From Trichomonas vaginalis G3 (taxonomy: Eukaryota > Parabasalia > Trichomonadida > Trichomonadidae), in the NCBI RefSeq assembly GCF_026262505.1, contig NC_067208.1, positions 12,099,962 through 12,163,961 on the forward strand: a stretch of DNA of 64,000 nucleotides. Direction: 5' to 3'. Positions within the stretch are counted from its first letter, which is position 1, and every line of letters begins with the position of its first letter. Below the pieces are notes generated by a model that had not been told where the DNA came from, made no database searches, and saw nothing but the letters and a program-made list of their open reading frames with translations. Of the stretch, positions 9,721 through 18,566 are shown piece after piece. Both the position numbers and the translations under genes were made by a program.

Positions 9721-10974
9721 ATGTCAAATGAAACAGCGTCTATGAGAGAAATACAACACAACCGACAACTCATTATGCAAGCTCTAAATAAGAACACAAC
9801 AAACTTTTCAAACTATTCTAAGATATCTGAGTCATTGAAAGGGGGTGACTTAAAACTGACAATAAACCCAATGACAGATGAGTTTCTGTTTCAAGACAAT
9901 AAGAACCATACTGTCTGTATAAATCCAACAAAAGGAACTTTAAACGAGAAACCTATAAATGAACTTCTTTTGAAAGCAGATGTTGACAACAAAGCTGACA
10001 AAGAATATGTAGACGATGCAATAGCAAAAGAAGAAGAAAGAGCTAACAATGCTTATGCAACAAAAGAACATACTCATCCTGAACTAGCAGACAAAACATA
10101 TGTTGACAATAAAATGTCAAGTGAAGTGACAAGAGCTGAAAACGAATATTCTAAAAAGACTCATATACATTATATTAACCAAATACCAAGTCTTAAGGAA
10201 ACATTAGAGACAAAAGCAGATAAGACTCATACACATTCTATATCTGATATTACAAACTTACAAGAAACCTTAAACAGGAAAAGTGACACTGGACATACAC
10301 ATTCTATATCTGATATTACAAACTTACAAGAAACCTTAAACAGGAAAAGTGACGCTGGACATACACATTCTATATCTGATATTACAAACTTACAAGAAAC
10401 CTTAAACAGGAAAAGTGACGCTGGACATACACATTCTATATCTGATATTACAAACTTACAAGAAACCTTAAACAGGAAAAGTGACGTTGGACATACACAT
10501 ACATCTTCTGAAATAACAGACTTAAACGTTAGCCTTGAAAATAAAGCAGATAAAACATATGTCAATGAAATATACCAAAGTTTGATAGGAACAAAAAATA
10601 TTGAAACTATTGTTGGTGACTTTTCTGTCAATGAAGAAAATAAATATTTTAGATGGCAGTTGGTACAGTCCTTAGAAAATGGTACACGGTATAAACTCAT
10701 TCCGAAAAATAACAATGAAATGTATGTAAGCTATAAAAAGAATGATGGTACACAAGTTAAAGTTCCATTAGACAACAACTGCTACTTAAACTTATATGGA
10801 GACGAACAAAAGAAATATTTAAGAGTTTATGAAATGGTGGATATGATATTACCTGACCCAGCTCCGGCACCACATTATTATGACTATGGAGATGACGACA
10901 GAACACCACATGTAGATGAACAAAAGCTAACATTATATTTAGATTATTATAGATATAAAAGTATAATGCAATAG
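9721..10974 (+). CDS. Phage-tail-fibre-like shaft protein of A (417 aa)
   Basis: Residues about 80-285 are built from short units of the type ADKxHTHxxxDIxxLQexL, the pattern of bacteriophage tail-fibre shafts with paired histidines (HTH). Four of these are almost identical 22-residue copies. The N-terminal 80 residues are helical and polar, and the C-terminal 130 form a separate globular beta-type domain ending in Asp/Tyr-rich sequence. Such trimeric shafts usually carry receptor-binding tips. In a capsid-bearing element this suggests a spike for attachment to host cells. The next stretch (10975-11578) carries a collar-like piece. The frame looks whole. Confidence 0.75.
   Translation: MSNETASMREIQHNRQLIMQALNKNTTNFSNYSKISESLKGGDLKLTINPMTDEFLFQDNKNHTVCINPTKGTLNEKPINELLLKADVDNKADKEYVDDAIAKEEERANNAYATKEHTHPELADKTYVDNKMSSEVTRAENEYSKKTHIHYINQIPSLKETLETKADKTHTHSISDITNLQETLNRKSDTGHTHSISDITNLQETLNRKSDAGHTHSISDITNLQETLNRKSDAGHTHSISDITNLQETLNRKSDVGHTHTSSEITDLNVSLENKADKTYVNEIYQSLIGTKNIETIVGDFSVNEENKYFRWQLVQSLENGTRYKLIPKNNNEMYVSYKKNDGTQVKVPLDNNCYLNLYGDEQKKYLRVYEMVDMILPDPAPAPHYYDYGDDDRTPHVDEQKLTLYLDYYRYKSIMQ
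10228..10491 (+). repeat. Four 66-bp tandem repeats in the fibre gene
   Basis: Four in-frame copies of 66 bp encode HTHSISDITNLQETLNRKSD plus T/A/A/V and G. They differ at almost no bases, so the expansion is recent. Before and after them, diverged copies of the same 22-residue unit continue the shaft. Confidence 0.95.
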
Positions 10975-11578
10975 AAAAAACGAGAATAGTATATTATTAT
11001 ACAGATGACAGAAATAAATATTATAGTCAAGATTTTACCTACCCTGAAAAACATAAGATTATATTATAAAAAATATTCTGACACAAACCAGAAGAAACCT
11101 GAAATAGTTGCACTATATTTTAAGTTCAAAAGAGACAATCCTATAATATCTCATATGTTTGATTTAATGAACCAGTAGGTTCTATTTATACATCTATGGA
11201 TGCAAGAGGTCCTCAAGTAATGTTTGGTGTTGGTGCATGCGGAACAAATAGTCGACAGGTTTTTGTATTGTGCAAACTCTTCAAAGGAAACAGGTGGAAG
11301 TAAAACGATTTCAGGTGAAAATTTACCTGCACACAGTCATTACATTAGATTTAAGTACATCTCAAGCAGGTTGGCATAAGCATAGATATTGGGATTGGTC
11401 AGGAATGACAAAAGGTAAAGGATATGATGTTAAAGACGACGTTAAGTTTGCTATAAATTGTTACTGGGATGACACGCAGGGAGAAGGAAACCATACACAT
11501 TTCGTTTCAGGATATACGCAAACAACGGACAAAGTAAAGAATACATGCCACCTACATGACAGTTTACGCATGGTATAG
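10975..11578 (+). pseudogene. Phage tail-collar-like remnant of A
   Basis: Fossil part of Polinton A. Recognisable pieces include GGSKTISGENLPAHSH and a KEYMPP-type end, the same order as the C-terminal collar domain of the B fibre gene (24557-27559). It is broken, with about three or more breaks. It may represent the tip of a second fibre or the former end of the preceding one; the sequence does not decide. Confidence 0.6.
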
Positions 11579-11584
11579 AATTGC

Positions 11585-12545
11585 TTAGTCGTCATTTTCA
11601 ACTTCTTTAGCATATTCGTCAGGAGTTGTCTTATATTTGTTAGGAACTGTCTTTGAAAGTATACCACCTTGAACTTTGACAAGTTTGAAACGAGGTCTGA
11701 CAATAGTAGTTTTATCTTCTGCTTGCAGTCTGTACATTTTGCCATGTTTGCCTAAAACTTCATAATATTCTCTTGTATACTTTTCTTCTATTTTTACGAA
11801 CACGAATGTGAGTACCTGTCGGGTTCCCATTGTTGTCATAGTCAATAGTATTTTCATATGGTCGCGTTTAGGTATTTCTATTTTTTACTTTGTCACCTTT
11901 CTGAAGTTTTGAAGCCCGGCATTCTTTCTTGTTTGTCTCTTTGACTAAATTATTAAATATATAGTCTTTCTCTAAGTCAGGGTTGTTTTTCATTTCTTCG
12001 GGGGAGTGGTTTCCCAAACCTTTTTGTTTACGGTTATTGTAAATATTTAAAACTTGTCTCATCTTTGCCATGGAGAAGTGTCTATATTTGTCGTCATATG
12101 ACAATTTCATTTTGCTTCACCACCTTGTGGTTGGTTTAAGTCTCTTAACATTTTTATACAACCGTCAATGACACCAAGAGCAGAATGGTTTTGGTCGACA
12201 ATGAAATATTGGTTTACATTTTTTGGAACGCAGATAGTTTTTAATATCATCTGATTTGAAAGAACTTTCACAGTCAGATGTCAGTTTTGTTGGATGGTAT
12301 TGTCAACGAATATTGTCAAAGCAGTTTTCACATCTAAAATATTTTGGACCATAATGTATGGCTTCACAGTATCTTGTTTTGACCAACAAATATTAACCAG
12401 TATGGTGTCCATCTGTTCTAACTCTCGGAATGTTTTCCAAGATATCCATAAACCAAGCATTTGGTGTTGAACTAAAGATTTTTATCATGAGTGCTTTTTT
12501 GTCGCTTTAGAAACATAGGGGTCCTTGTTTGGATTCGTCATTTTT
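11585..12545 (-). pseudogene. Retroviral-type integrase remnant of A
   Basis: Fossil part of Polinton A. Pieces corresponding to the rve core (e.g. LTSDCESSF) and the C-terminal SH3-like region can be recognised by comparison with the integrase of element B at 27579-28649. It is broken, with about five or more breaks. Polinton integrases join the linear element to host DNA at staggered cuts of 5-6 bp. This region is clearly more decayed than the B integrase, fitting A being older. Confidence 0.7.
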
Positions 12546-12952
12546 TATCCTATAAGAAATTATTTGGCGCATTAGCAGGAGTTGCATCCAGATTTTTGCC
12601 CGCAGTGGGAACAATAGCTAGAGGTGTATTTGGAGTTGGAAGGAAGATTTTGAGTACATTAGGTATACTTAAAGAGAAAGCACAACCTATTATACAAACT
12701 GTACAGAAAGGTTGGGATGTAGCACGAGATGCAACAAATCTTATTCCAAATCCTGAAACAAGAGGAAAAGTTCAAGGATGGATGGACAATGTAGGAAGAC
12801 AAGCAGGAAACTATTATAACAAAGCAAATGACTACTATAACCAAGCAGGACACTATATGGACAAGGTGAAAGATTCTTTAACAGAGGATATTAACCATGC
12901 ACAACAGTGGGTAAACAATAACCAACCTCAACCACCTCAATGGGGAATGTAA
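12491..12952 (+). CDS. Gly/Ala amphipathic pVI-like protein of A
   Basis: The meaningful part begins near 12545. It has a small-residue hydrophobic segment (LFGALAGVASRFLPAVG, ARGVFGVGRKIL), then amphipathic helix with Asn/Tyr-rich repeats (NYYNKANDYYNQAGHYMD) and a Pro/Gln tail. It resembles a membrane-active minor virion protein and parallels the smaller protein at 8607. Its exact start is unclear because the region borders the decayed integrase. A frame on the opposite strand here is considered noise. Confidence 0.45.
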   Translation: MLFCRFRNIGVLVWIRHFLSYKKLFGALAGVASRFLPAVGTIARGVFGVGRKILSTLGILKEKAQPIIQTVQKGWDVARDATNLIPNPETRGKVQGWMDNVGRQAGNYYNKANDYYNQAGHYMDKVKDSLTEDINHAQQWVNNNQPQPPQWGM

Positions 12953-12971
12953 ATTTTTTTACTGAGATGAA

Positions 12972-13136
12972 ATGAACAATGCAGCATTGAGACAAATGAG
13001 TTCAAGATGGATTTGTCGGCTTCCAGCATTTACACCACGTGTTTGTAAAGTTCTTCCTATACCTCAGGAAGTTTTAGACCGACTTAAAAACCTAAACAAC
13101 CAGTTGAAAACAAACCAAACTAAATTTTTTTACTGA
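12972..13136 (+). CDS. Small duplicated protein, copy 1 (54 aa)
   Basis: Starts after an ATTTTTTTACTGAGATGA leader. It encodes MNNAALRQMSSR followed by TPRVCKVLPIPQEVLDRLK. The next frame (13143) is a near copy. No known family; too short to assign. The conserved VCKVLPIPQEVLDRLK core between copies supports real coding. Confidence 0.5.
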   Translation: MNNAALRQMSSRWICRLPAFTPRVCKVLPIPQEVLDRLKNLNNQLKTNQTKFFY

Positions 13137-13142
13137 GATGAA

Positions 13143-13283
13143 ATGAACAATGCAGCTTTAAACAGAATAAGTCATGGAAGACCACCTTTTACACCACGTG
13201 TTTGTAAAGTTCTTCCTATACCTCAGGAAGTTTTAGACCGACTTAAAAAACCTAAACAACCAGTTGAAAACAAACCAAACTAA
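13143..13283 (+). CDS. Small duplicated protein, copy 2 (46 aa)
   Basis: Begins MNNAALNRIS and shares the FTPRVCKVLPIPQEVLDRLK core with the upstream copy at 12972. It has the same leader. The C-terminus is Lys/Pro/Asn-rich. Function unknown. Confidence 0.5.
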   Translation: MNNAALNRISHGRPPFTPRVCKVLPIPQEVLDRLKKPKQPVENKPN

Positions 13284-13302
13284 AATTTTTTACTGAGATG
13301 AA

Positions 13303-13884
13303 ATGACCGAAGAAGTTGAAACGGTAGATTTGACACCAAAACAAAAAGTTCAGACCATTGTCAAAACCTGTCAAAGAACTTACAGATGAAGAGAAAAATT
13401 CAATAATAGAAAGTGCCAGGTCTGGAAATACAAACCCTAACTATAAAGTCACTTTTCATAAAATGGAACGGCTAGTATCTCAAAAAAGAAACAGACTCTC
13501 ACAAATAAAATATTGAAGTCTGAAGGAGCTTTCGAGACAACAGATGGAAAAGTTTACTTCACTGACCAACAGTTCATTATAGAACATCTCATTGACTTAG
13601 AGTCGAAATATTCTAAACTTTACAACAAACACAAAAAGTTGAAAGGAAAACAAAAACAAATGGCATATGATATTTATGAAGATGTTGACGACACAACTGT
13701 TCCTGCAAGTGAAGTAAAGTCAGAGGAACCGAAAAGTGACGAAAAACCGATAGAAGAAGAAAAACCAAAAACTGAAGATAAACCAAAACCAAAGTTTAGT
13801 TTCCAAACTAAACCAAGTCAACCTTCATTAGCTGGTATGGGTTGGCGTCAAAGACTTATGGCAGCAGGCGGTTATGTAAAGTAA
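13303..13884 (+). CDS. Lys/Glu/Pro-rich protein region of A
   Basis: Coding signal begins at the ATG after the third leader. Most of it reads as a coiled helix (VYFTDQQFIIEHLIDLESK) followed by a KSEEPKSDEKPIEEEKPK low-complexity linker and a short C-terminal motif (SLAGMGWRQRLMAAGGYVK). The arrangement suits a scaffold-like or internal virion protein. The region is possibly broken once. Function unknown. Confidence 0.5.
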
Positions 13885-13913
13885 AGAAAAAAATATTTTT
13901 TATTTTTATAAAA

Positions 13914-16046
13914 ATGCCCCCATATAGAATGGATAGAAAGTCTGCTAGAATAAAAGCAGAGTTACAAAGATATGGTTGGAGAGTTTCGAAGAATTTTAAA
14001 TATAGGAAGGGAAGACCCATAAAAGTCTATGACAAATTGTCTGGTCTTCGCTACGAAATGGATTTGGAAACAGCACGTGCCAATTATCCAAACAGACTAG
14101 AGAGGTTAGAAGAAGAACGTCTTATGGACATGCCTTTCGATGTTAGTGAACCTCAAGTTGAAGGACACGACGGCTTTGCCAGATTCTACTGGAAACATGA
14201 CGAACAATTGCATCCTTTGAGAAGGAAAAAAGGAAAAGGTGAAGACGCACATGCTCCCATGGAAAGAACAAGATATGCATATGAAAAGTATCGTGAAGTT
14301 AGAAGTCAAATTACATCTGGTCGAACCTTTACAGTAAACTTTGACGAAGGAAAGAACAAAGAAGGCTTCATGGGAGTACTTGCTGCAATTCAAGACGGAA
14401 ATAAGAAAGGACACAATCTCAGATTGACCATAACAGATTTGGATGGTCACATTTACTATGCACATGGCAATGAACAAACAGCCGCAAAACTTCTTGACGC
14501 TTTCAAGACTACAAAGAGAGAACAAATGGTTGACTCCGACTCAGACATTTTGAATGCAATTGAAGGAATTGCAAGTGTCAAGTTCGAATGGTACCAACCT
14601 AACCCTCAAGCAGTCAGACAACATGCTGGATACTTCCCGTTCATAAATAAGTCTGACATTGACTTGACAAGGTATGGAATTTACAATTCAATTGAAACAA
14701 TTGTCAATGAACCTTGCATTCTTACATGTCTCAGGAACTCTGGTCTTGTTACAGATGAGAAGATGAAGTATCTTGAGTCATGTGTGAAGACAAGGTACAT
14801 TCTCAGAGGTCAATTGGCAAAAATTGCACCGTTGGCAAATGTCAATATCCGAGTCAACATACCTACAGCTAAAGGTTCTTCACATGACGACTATGTTGTT
14901 GACAAAGACTTACCATGGTTGAAGATTGTAATTGTCCACAACCACTTCATGTTGAACGAAAGTCTTACAAACCCATTCTTTGGTAAAAGTAAGTGCAACA
15001 TTGTCAGAGCTGTAAACATTCTTTTCGAGAAAGGTTTGTTGGAACCAATTCCAGATGACAAGCTGACAGAAACTTTTGTACCAAAAGACGAAACAAACTT
15101 TTCATTGTTAGCAAGACCAAAAGTTGTTCCAGACAAAGTTCTAGTACAAAAGAAGTACACAGTTCCACAAGGGGTTGGTATGTTCGGATACCAACCTGAA
15201 CCAGAAGAACTTCCAATGAGGTTGCAAGAACTTCAAGATGCTATAAACAAACTTCCATTGAGACATCCAATTGACGTCAAATTGTATTGGAGAGCATCTG
15301 AGTTAGGTCAGAAGGTTTTATATGAAACAGGTTGCTTCGACGATGTTTATGAGATAACAGGAGAAGTTTCTCAGAAGATAAGAGACTCACTTGAATTTCC
15401 ACAAACTGGACCAATTGGTTGCGACAAGTTCGACTCAGATGAAAAGATATACTATGTCGACCTTAACGCTGCATACATGAGGTTTGTCCAATATATTCCG
15501 ACTGGAATTCCAAACGAAGATGGTGAGTTCCCGGGAAGGAACTATACAGTTGGAAAAGTCATACAACAACTGTATGATATTAGGAAAGCTTCAAACCCCA
15601 AACTTGCAATGACACTCAAATTGCTTATGAATTCGACATGGGGATATTCCATTAAGAAACCTCAAGAGATGAAGAGTAAACATTATGAGAAGGTCGACAA
15701 CTTTGTTGAAAGGTTTTCTCCTTTTGTTTTGAAGTACGAATTCACTCAAGGTCAAAGTGGCTTAGTAACCACATTAAAACCTATTGTCGAACATTGGTCT
15801 TACCCTCAGTTCGCAAAGGCAGTCCTTGACAACTACAACAAATTCTTCTCCGAAGTCAAATCCAAAGTGAAGGTTTACTATGAGAACATTGACGCACTCA
15901 TGACGAACGAAGAAGGATACAACAAACTCATTGAAATGGGTATGGTCGGTGAAAAGATGGGTCGATTCAAATTGGACAAAATTTTCACCGAAGTTCATGT
16001 CCTCTCCAAGCGTAAGTACTGGGGTTACTTGAAGATGGTGAAATAA
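13914..16046 (+). CDS. Polinton DNA polymerase B of element A (710 aa)
   Basis: The ATG at 13914 follows an A/T leader. Residues about 245-340 carry the ILTCLRNSGL and KIVIVHNHFMLNE signatures that also occur, as CFVYACIQAG and LLVEDHYMLNE, in the element B polymerase N-terminal part. Toward the C-terminus lie YYVDLNAAYMRF (palm motif A position), LLMNSTWGYS (motif B, Kx3NSxYG type) and YYENIDALM (motif C position). Family B, protein-primed type, is the natural reading; the enzyme would copy the linear element from its ends. The single long frame lies mid-element, downstream of the scaffold-like gene and upstream of a run of small genes. It is more diverged than the B copy, so the two elements belong to different lineages. 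Confidence 0.75.
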   Translation: MPPYRMDRKSARIKAELQRYGWRVSKNFKYRKGRPIKVYDKLSGLRYEMDLETARANYPNRLERLEEERLMDMPFDVSEPQVEGHDGFARFYWKHDEQLHPLRRKKGKGEDAHAPMERTRYAYEKYREVRSQITSGRTFTVNFDEGKNKEGFMGVLAAIQDGNKKGHNLRLTITDLDGHIYYAHGNEQTAAKLLDAFKTTKREQMVDSDSDILNAIEGIASVKFEWYQPNPQAVRQHAGYFPFINKSDIDLTRYGIYNSIETIVNEPCILTCLRNSGLVTDEKMKYLESCVKTRYILRGQLAKIAPLANVNIRVNIPTAKGSSHDDYVVDKDLPWLKIVIVHNHFMLNESLTNPFFGKSKCNIVRAVNILFEKGLLEPIPDDKLTETFVPKDETNFSLLARPKVVPDKVLVQKKYTVPQGVGMFGYQPEPEELPMRLQELQDAINKLPLRHPIDVKLYWRASELGQKVLYETGCFDDVYEITGEVSQKIRDSLEFPQTGPIGCDKFDSDEKIYYVDLNAAYMRFVQYIPTGIPNEDGEFPGRNYTVGKVIQQLYDIRKASNPKLAMTLKLLMNSTWGYSIKKPQEMKSKHYEKVDNFVERFSPFVLKYEFTQGQSGLVTTLKPIVEHWSYPQFAKAVLDNYNKFFSEVKSKVKVYYENIDALMTNEEGYNKLIEMGMVGEKMGRFKLDKIFTEVHVLSKRKYWGYLKMVK

Positions 16047-16091
16047 AACATTGCATGAAATAAAAATTTTTAAAAAAGTGACATTTTTTTA

Positions 16092-16349
16092 ATGGCGTAC
16101 ATCCCTGAGCGCTTCGTCCAGTTCAACCAAATGTTGGTCTCGGACCCAGACAAGAGATATTCCAAGCCCGAACTCGACCGTCTCTTCAAAGAATGGATTA
16201 CAGACTACAGAGGAGACGAGTGGTTGACAATTGAATTTGCTCGGGCTTGGAATTGCTACAGAAGCGTCTTAGACGTGGACCCAAGACTCACGTACAGAGG
16301 TTGGGATGTGGTCTTCACATTCCAAGATTGGTACGAACACCAAAAATAA
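16092..16349 (+). CDS. Small Trp-rich acidic protein (85 aa)
   Basis: Starts after a GTGACATTTTTTTA leader. It holds five Trp residues (e.g. FKEWITDY, GDEWLTIEF, YRGWDVVF, FQDWYEH) and looks like a compact helical domain. Not recognised. The GC content of this gene and its neighbours up to 19.6 kb is higher than elsewhere in the window, so these genes form a distinct block within A. Confidence 0.6.
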   Translation: MAYIPERFVQFNQMLVSDPDKRYSKPELDRLFKEWITDYRGDEWLTIEFARAWNCYRSVLDVDPRLTYRGWDVVFTFQDWYEHQK

Positions 16350-16397
16350 AAACTTAAATTTACTTGGGGTTTCCCCCTAAAATAAATTTTTTTACTC

Positions 16398-17072
16398 TTA
16401 GAACCACTCGAGGTTCTCCTTACGGTTGTTGAGCTTGTCACCGTCAATGTGTCTGACCTTCGTCTTCTTGTCTGGATTTGGAACCCATTGAATTGCGACA
16501 AGCTTGCCCATGGAGATTGAACCGCGATTCCGAAGGTTAAGGTTCAAGTGTCCCAAGTTGTTGAGGACTGGGGTAAGAACCTTGCCTGTCTCCTTGTTGC
16601 GGATTTGGTATGGGTAGGGTTGGAAAATTTCGTAAGCGTCATCGGCAACAAGGGTTGCCCAAACTTCCTCTTCTTCGTGTTTCTCTTCTTCCTCTTCTTC
16701 CTCGACAATTCCTTCTTCAATTTGGTACTCACGAAGTACGGTGTTGCATGTTCTGTCCTTTCCAAGTACCTTCCAGATGGCGTCTATCTCTTCGAAGAAA
16801 CGGTAGATGAGTCTGGCAAGGTCTCGGTTCTCTCTCTCGTAATTGCGCAAGGTTTCCGCGAAATCGTTCAGGCATTTCTCATTGGAAGCTTGGTTCATGA
16901 GGACATCGGCTTTGAGATTGGTCATCTCTGTCATAAGACTACTTTGGAGAGTCTTAATGGTGTTTGTCAGATGAGCTTTCAATTGGGCAATTTGAATTTG
17001 AAGTGGGCGCTTGTCTGGCAACCTTGAAAGGACATCTGCTATTGTGTTCGGCTTCGGTGCTTGTTCGGACAT
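16398..17072 (-). CDS. HNH endonuclease with coiled-coil N-terminus (224 aa)
   Basis: The C-terminal 90 residues match the phage-type NUMOD4/HNH_3 layout: YQIRNKETGKVLTPVLNN, then MGKLVAIQWVPNP and RHIDGDKLNNRKENLEWF. The last motif is the usual HIDGxxxNNxxxNLEW signature. The N-terminal 125 residues are coiled coil followed by an acidic stretch (EEEEEEEKHEEEE). HNH enzymes of this type nick or cut DNA as homing nucleases; the coiled-coil fusion is unusual and could mediate dimerisation. The tail ends directly at the motif, so the protein is compact. Its origin is probably a phage or giant-virus-type mobile gene captured by the element. Confidence 0.78.
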   Translation of the reverse strand: MSEQAPKPNTIADVLSRLPDKRPLQIQIAQLKAHLTNTIKTLQSSLMTEMTNLKADVLMNQASNEKCLNDFAETLRNYERENRDLARLIYRFFEEIDAIWKVLGKDRTCNTVLREYQIEEGIVEEEEEEEKHEEEEVWATLVADDAYEIFQPYPYQIRNKETGKVLTPVLNNLGHLNLNLRNRGSISMGKLVAIQWVPNPDKKTKVRHIDGDKLNNRKENLEWF

Positions 17073-17104
17073 CGAAAAAATGAAGTGGTTTGAGAATGAC
17101 GTTT

Positions 17105-17689
17105 TTACTTCAAAAAGCTGGTTATGACAGTTAAGTCATACAACAAGTTTAAAATAATATCTTGTTCTTCTTCTGAACGTTTGTTGTCTCTTCCGATAAA
17201 AGTTTCGAACATGAGAACCAAAAAACGTTTTTTGAGATTGCGGAAGAGTTCAGGCAAACGTTCATATTCTGGATATGTTGGGAGCAGTTCAAAACATCTG
17301 AGCTGACTTTCGGACAAAATTGGGACAATGTCAGAAAATTCATCTTTGGTCGGACTGCTTGAAGGTAAGTCCCTTACATGTAAGTAGCTCTGGTAAAGTC
17401 TTCTCATCTCTGCTAACTTCTGGAGTATAGCTTCGTAATTTAAGAGTTTTAATTTTAATTGTCTTATTCCTCTCTTGACATCTAAACGGTAAGTATCCAT
17501 GAGGTCAAGAGTAACTTTGGTAGCTTTAAGTGGAGCTATCTGTTCCTTGACTTCTGCAATTTTGGTTGCAATTGTGGTTTGAGCTCCTTCAAGTTCGCCG
17601 TCTATATCGTTCTCAACGCCTTCAACCATAGCTTGAAACTCTTCATCGGTCCATTGAGATTGGTGTGGGACGAATTTAACTTGCTTCAT
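17105..17689 (-). CDS. Coiled-coil protein of A (194 aa)
   Basis: A long helical region (AQTTIATKIAEVKEQIAPLK, LKLKLLNYEAILQKLAEMRR) followed by a more globular C-terminus (FRNLKKRFLVLMFETFIG). No catalytic motif or membrane segment. It lies 32 bases downstream of, and in the same direction as, a run of minus-strand genes that may be co-regulated. Unknown function. Confidence 0.6.
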   Translation of the reverse strand: MKQVKFVPHQSQWTDEEFQAMVEGVENDIDGELEGAQTTIATKIAEVKEQIAPLKATKVTLDLMDTYRLDVKRGIRQLKLKLLNYEAILQKLAEMRRLYQSYLHVRDLPSSSPTKDEFSDIVPILSESQLRCFELLPTYPEYERLPELFRNLKKRFLVLMFETFIGRDNKRSEEEQDIILNLLYDLTVITSFLK

Positions 17690-17712
17690 TCAAAAAATGA
17701 AAAAAAATGTTT

Positions 17713-17916
17713 TTACTCTAAACGTGCCATGTATATGGCTATAAGAAACTTACCAGAAGGCTTCTTCTTCACACGAGTCTCTGGTAACTTGAGAGTTCTT
17801 GTTGGAGTTGGGTCTGGAATTTCAATTCTTGCCACCATAAACTGTGTATTGACCGAACTTGCATTTGCAGGAAGACCGGTCACTACAAGGTTCACAGTTG
17901 AAATAGTTGTACTCAT
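17713..17916 (-). CDS. Small beta-type protein (67 aa)
   Basis: Starts MSTTISTVNLVVTGLPAN and ends with a basic, Lys-rich stretch (RVKKKPSGKFLIAIYMARLE). The TAA stop is followed by A-rich DNA, as for its neighbours. Possibly a small virion or DNA-associated protein. Not recognised. Confidence 0.5.
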   Translation of the reverse strand: MSTTISTVNLVVTGLPANASSVNTQFMVARIEIPDPTPTRTLKLPETRVKKKPSGKFLIAIYMARLE

Positions 17917-17973
17917 ACCTGGTGAGTACGAGTGTGAGTAAAAACATAAAAAAAGTGAGTTAAAATGAGATGT

Positions 17974-18339
17974 TTACTGAATTGGTTGGATGTCGCCTTC
18001 ACAGGTTATGTAGAACGGCTGACCAGAGAAGTGAAGGAGACCCTTGAGAATTTGGTTCATTCTTGGGAAAGGGTTCTCTCTGTTTGGAAGTAGTATCCAA
18101 GGACGCTTGGCAAAGAACTTTATAATGGCTTCCTTCTTTGCTTGCTTTATGTCGTCGAAGGCTGTCCCGTCTGGTATTTGAATTGGAATTCCAGTCGAAG
18201 TCTCGAGATTCAAGGCAGCCCTTCCCGTTATCCAACCGTTAACAAGCTTGCCTTTTACATTCTGCCTGAGGAAGTCTTTAACAAGCTCGTTAATTTCAAT
18301 TAGGTAAATTGCCTCGTCGGTAGGTTCGACCTCGACCAT
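17974..18339 (-). CDS. Hypothetical protein of A (121 aa)
   Basis: An ATG-started frame with helix (IEINELVKDFLRQNVKGK) then mixed alpha/beta sequence (GIPIQIPDGTAFDDIKQAK, RPWILLPNRENPFPRMNQIL). No family recognised. It is divergent from the gene at 18567, with a repeat-filled region of about 200 bp between them that must hold both promoters. Confidence 0.6.
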   Translation of the reverse strand: MVEVEPTDEAIYLIEINELVKDFLRQNVKGKLVNGWITGRAALNLETSTGIPIQIPDGTAFDDIKQAKKEAIIKFFAKRPWILLPNRENPFPRMNQILKGLLHFSGQPFYITCEGDIQPIQ

Positions 18340-18540
18340 TGCTACTGTCAGTAAAAGTACTGCTACTGTCAGAAAAAGTACTGCTACTGTCAGTAAAAGT
18401 ACTGCTAGTAGCAGAAAAACTACTTTTTCTGACAGTAAAAAGGAAAATTTGAGAGGGTTTTCGACGATAAAGTACTGCTACTGTCAGAAAAAGTACTGCT
18501 ACTGTCAGTAGCAGTACTGCTAGTAGCAGAGATTTTTATC
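18340..18540. repeat. Intergenic AGTACTGCTACTGTCAG repeat array
   Basis: At least seven copies of a roughly 21-bp unit, AGTACTGCTACTGTCAGWAAA or its variants, fill the gap between the divergent genes at 18339 and 18567. Some copies are in inverted orientation (CTACTTTTTCTGACAGTA) and several form GCTACTG...CAGTAGC hairpins. It looks like an iterated operator or an expanding simple repeat. Confidence 0.85.
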
Positions 18541-18566
18541 GTTGTGGTCCGACAGGACACAAACGA

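Larger units (their letters stand above)
12952..13305 (+). repeat. Tandem duplication with repeated leader
   Basis: The leader (A/T)TTTTTTACTGAGATGAAATG occurs three times, near 12952, 13124 and 13284. The first two are followed by near-identical small frames and the third by a different, Lys/Glu-rich frame (13303-13884). The leader therefore acts as a portable start-site cassette. Confidence 0.85.

Noticed and set aside
10227-10715. 162-codon minus-strand frame with repeated VSCKFVISDIECV units
   Set aside because: Antisense shadow of the 66-bp repeats in the fibre gene, which has a known protein pattern on the plus strand.
14106-14525. Minus-strand frame inside the A polymerase
   Set aside because: Fully contained in a well-supported polymerase frame; composition is typical of antisense reading.
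16548-17027. 159-codon plus-strand frame opposite the HNH gene
   Set aside because: Antisense of the acidic and HNH coding sequence; the Phe/Leu run is the reverse of Glu codons.
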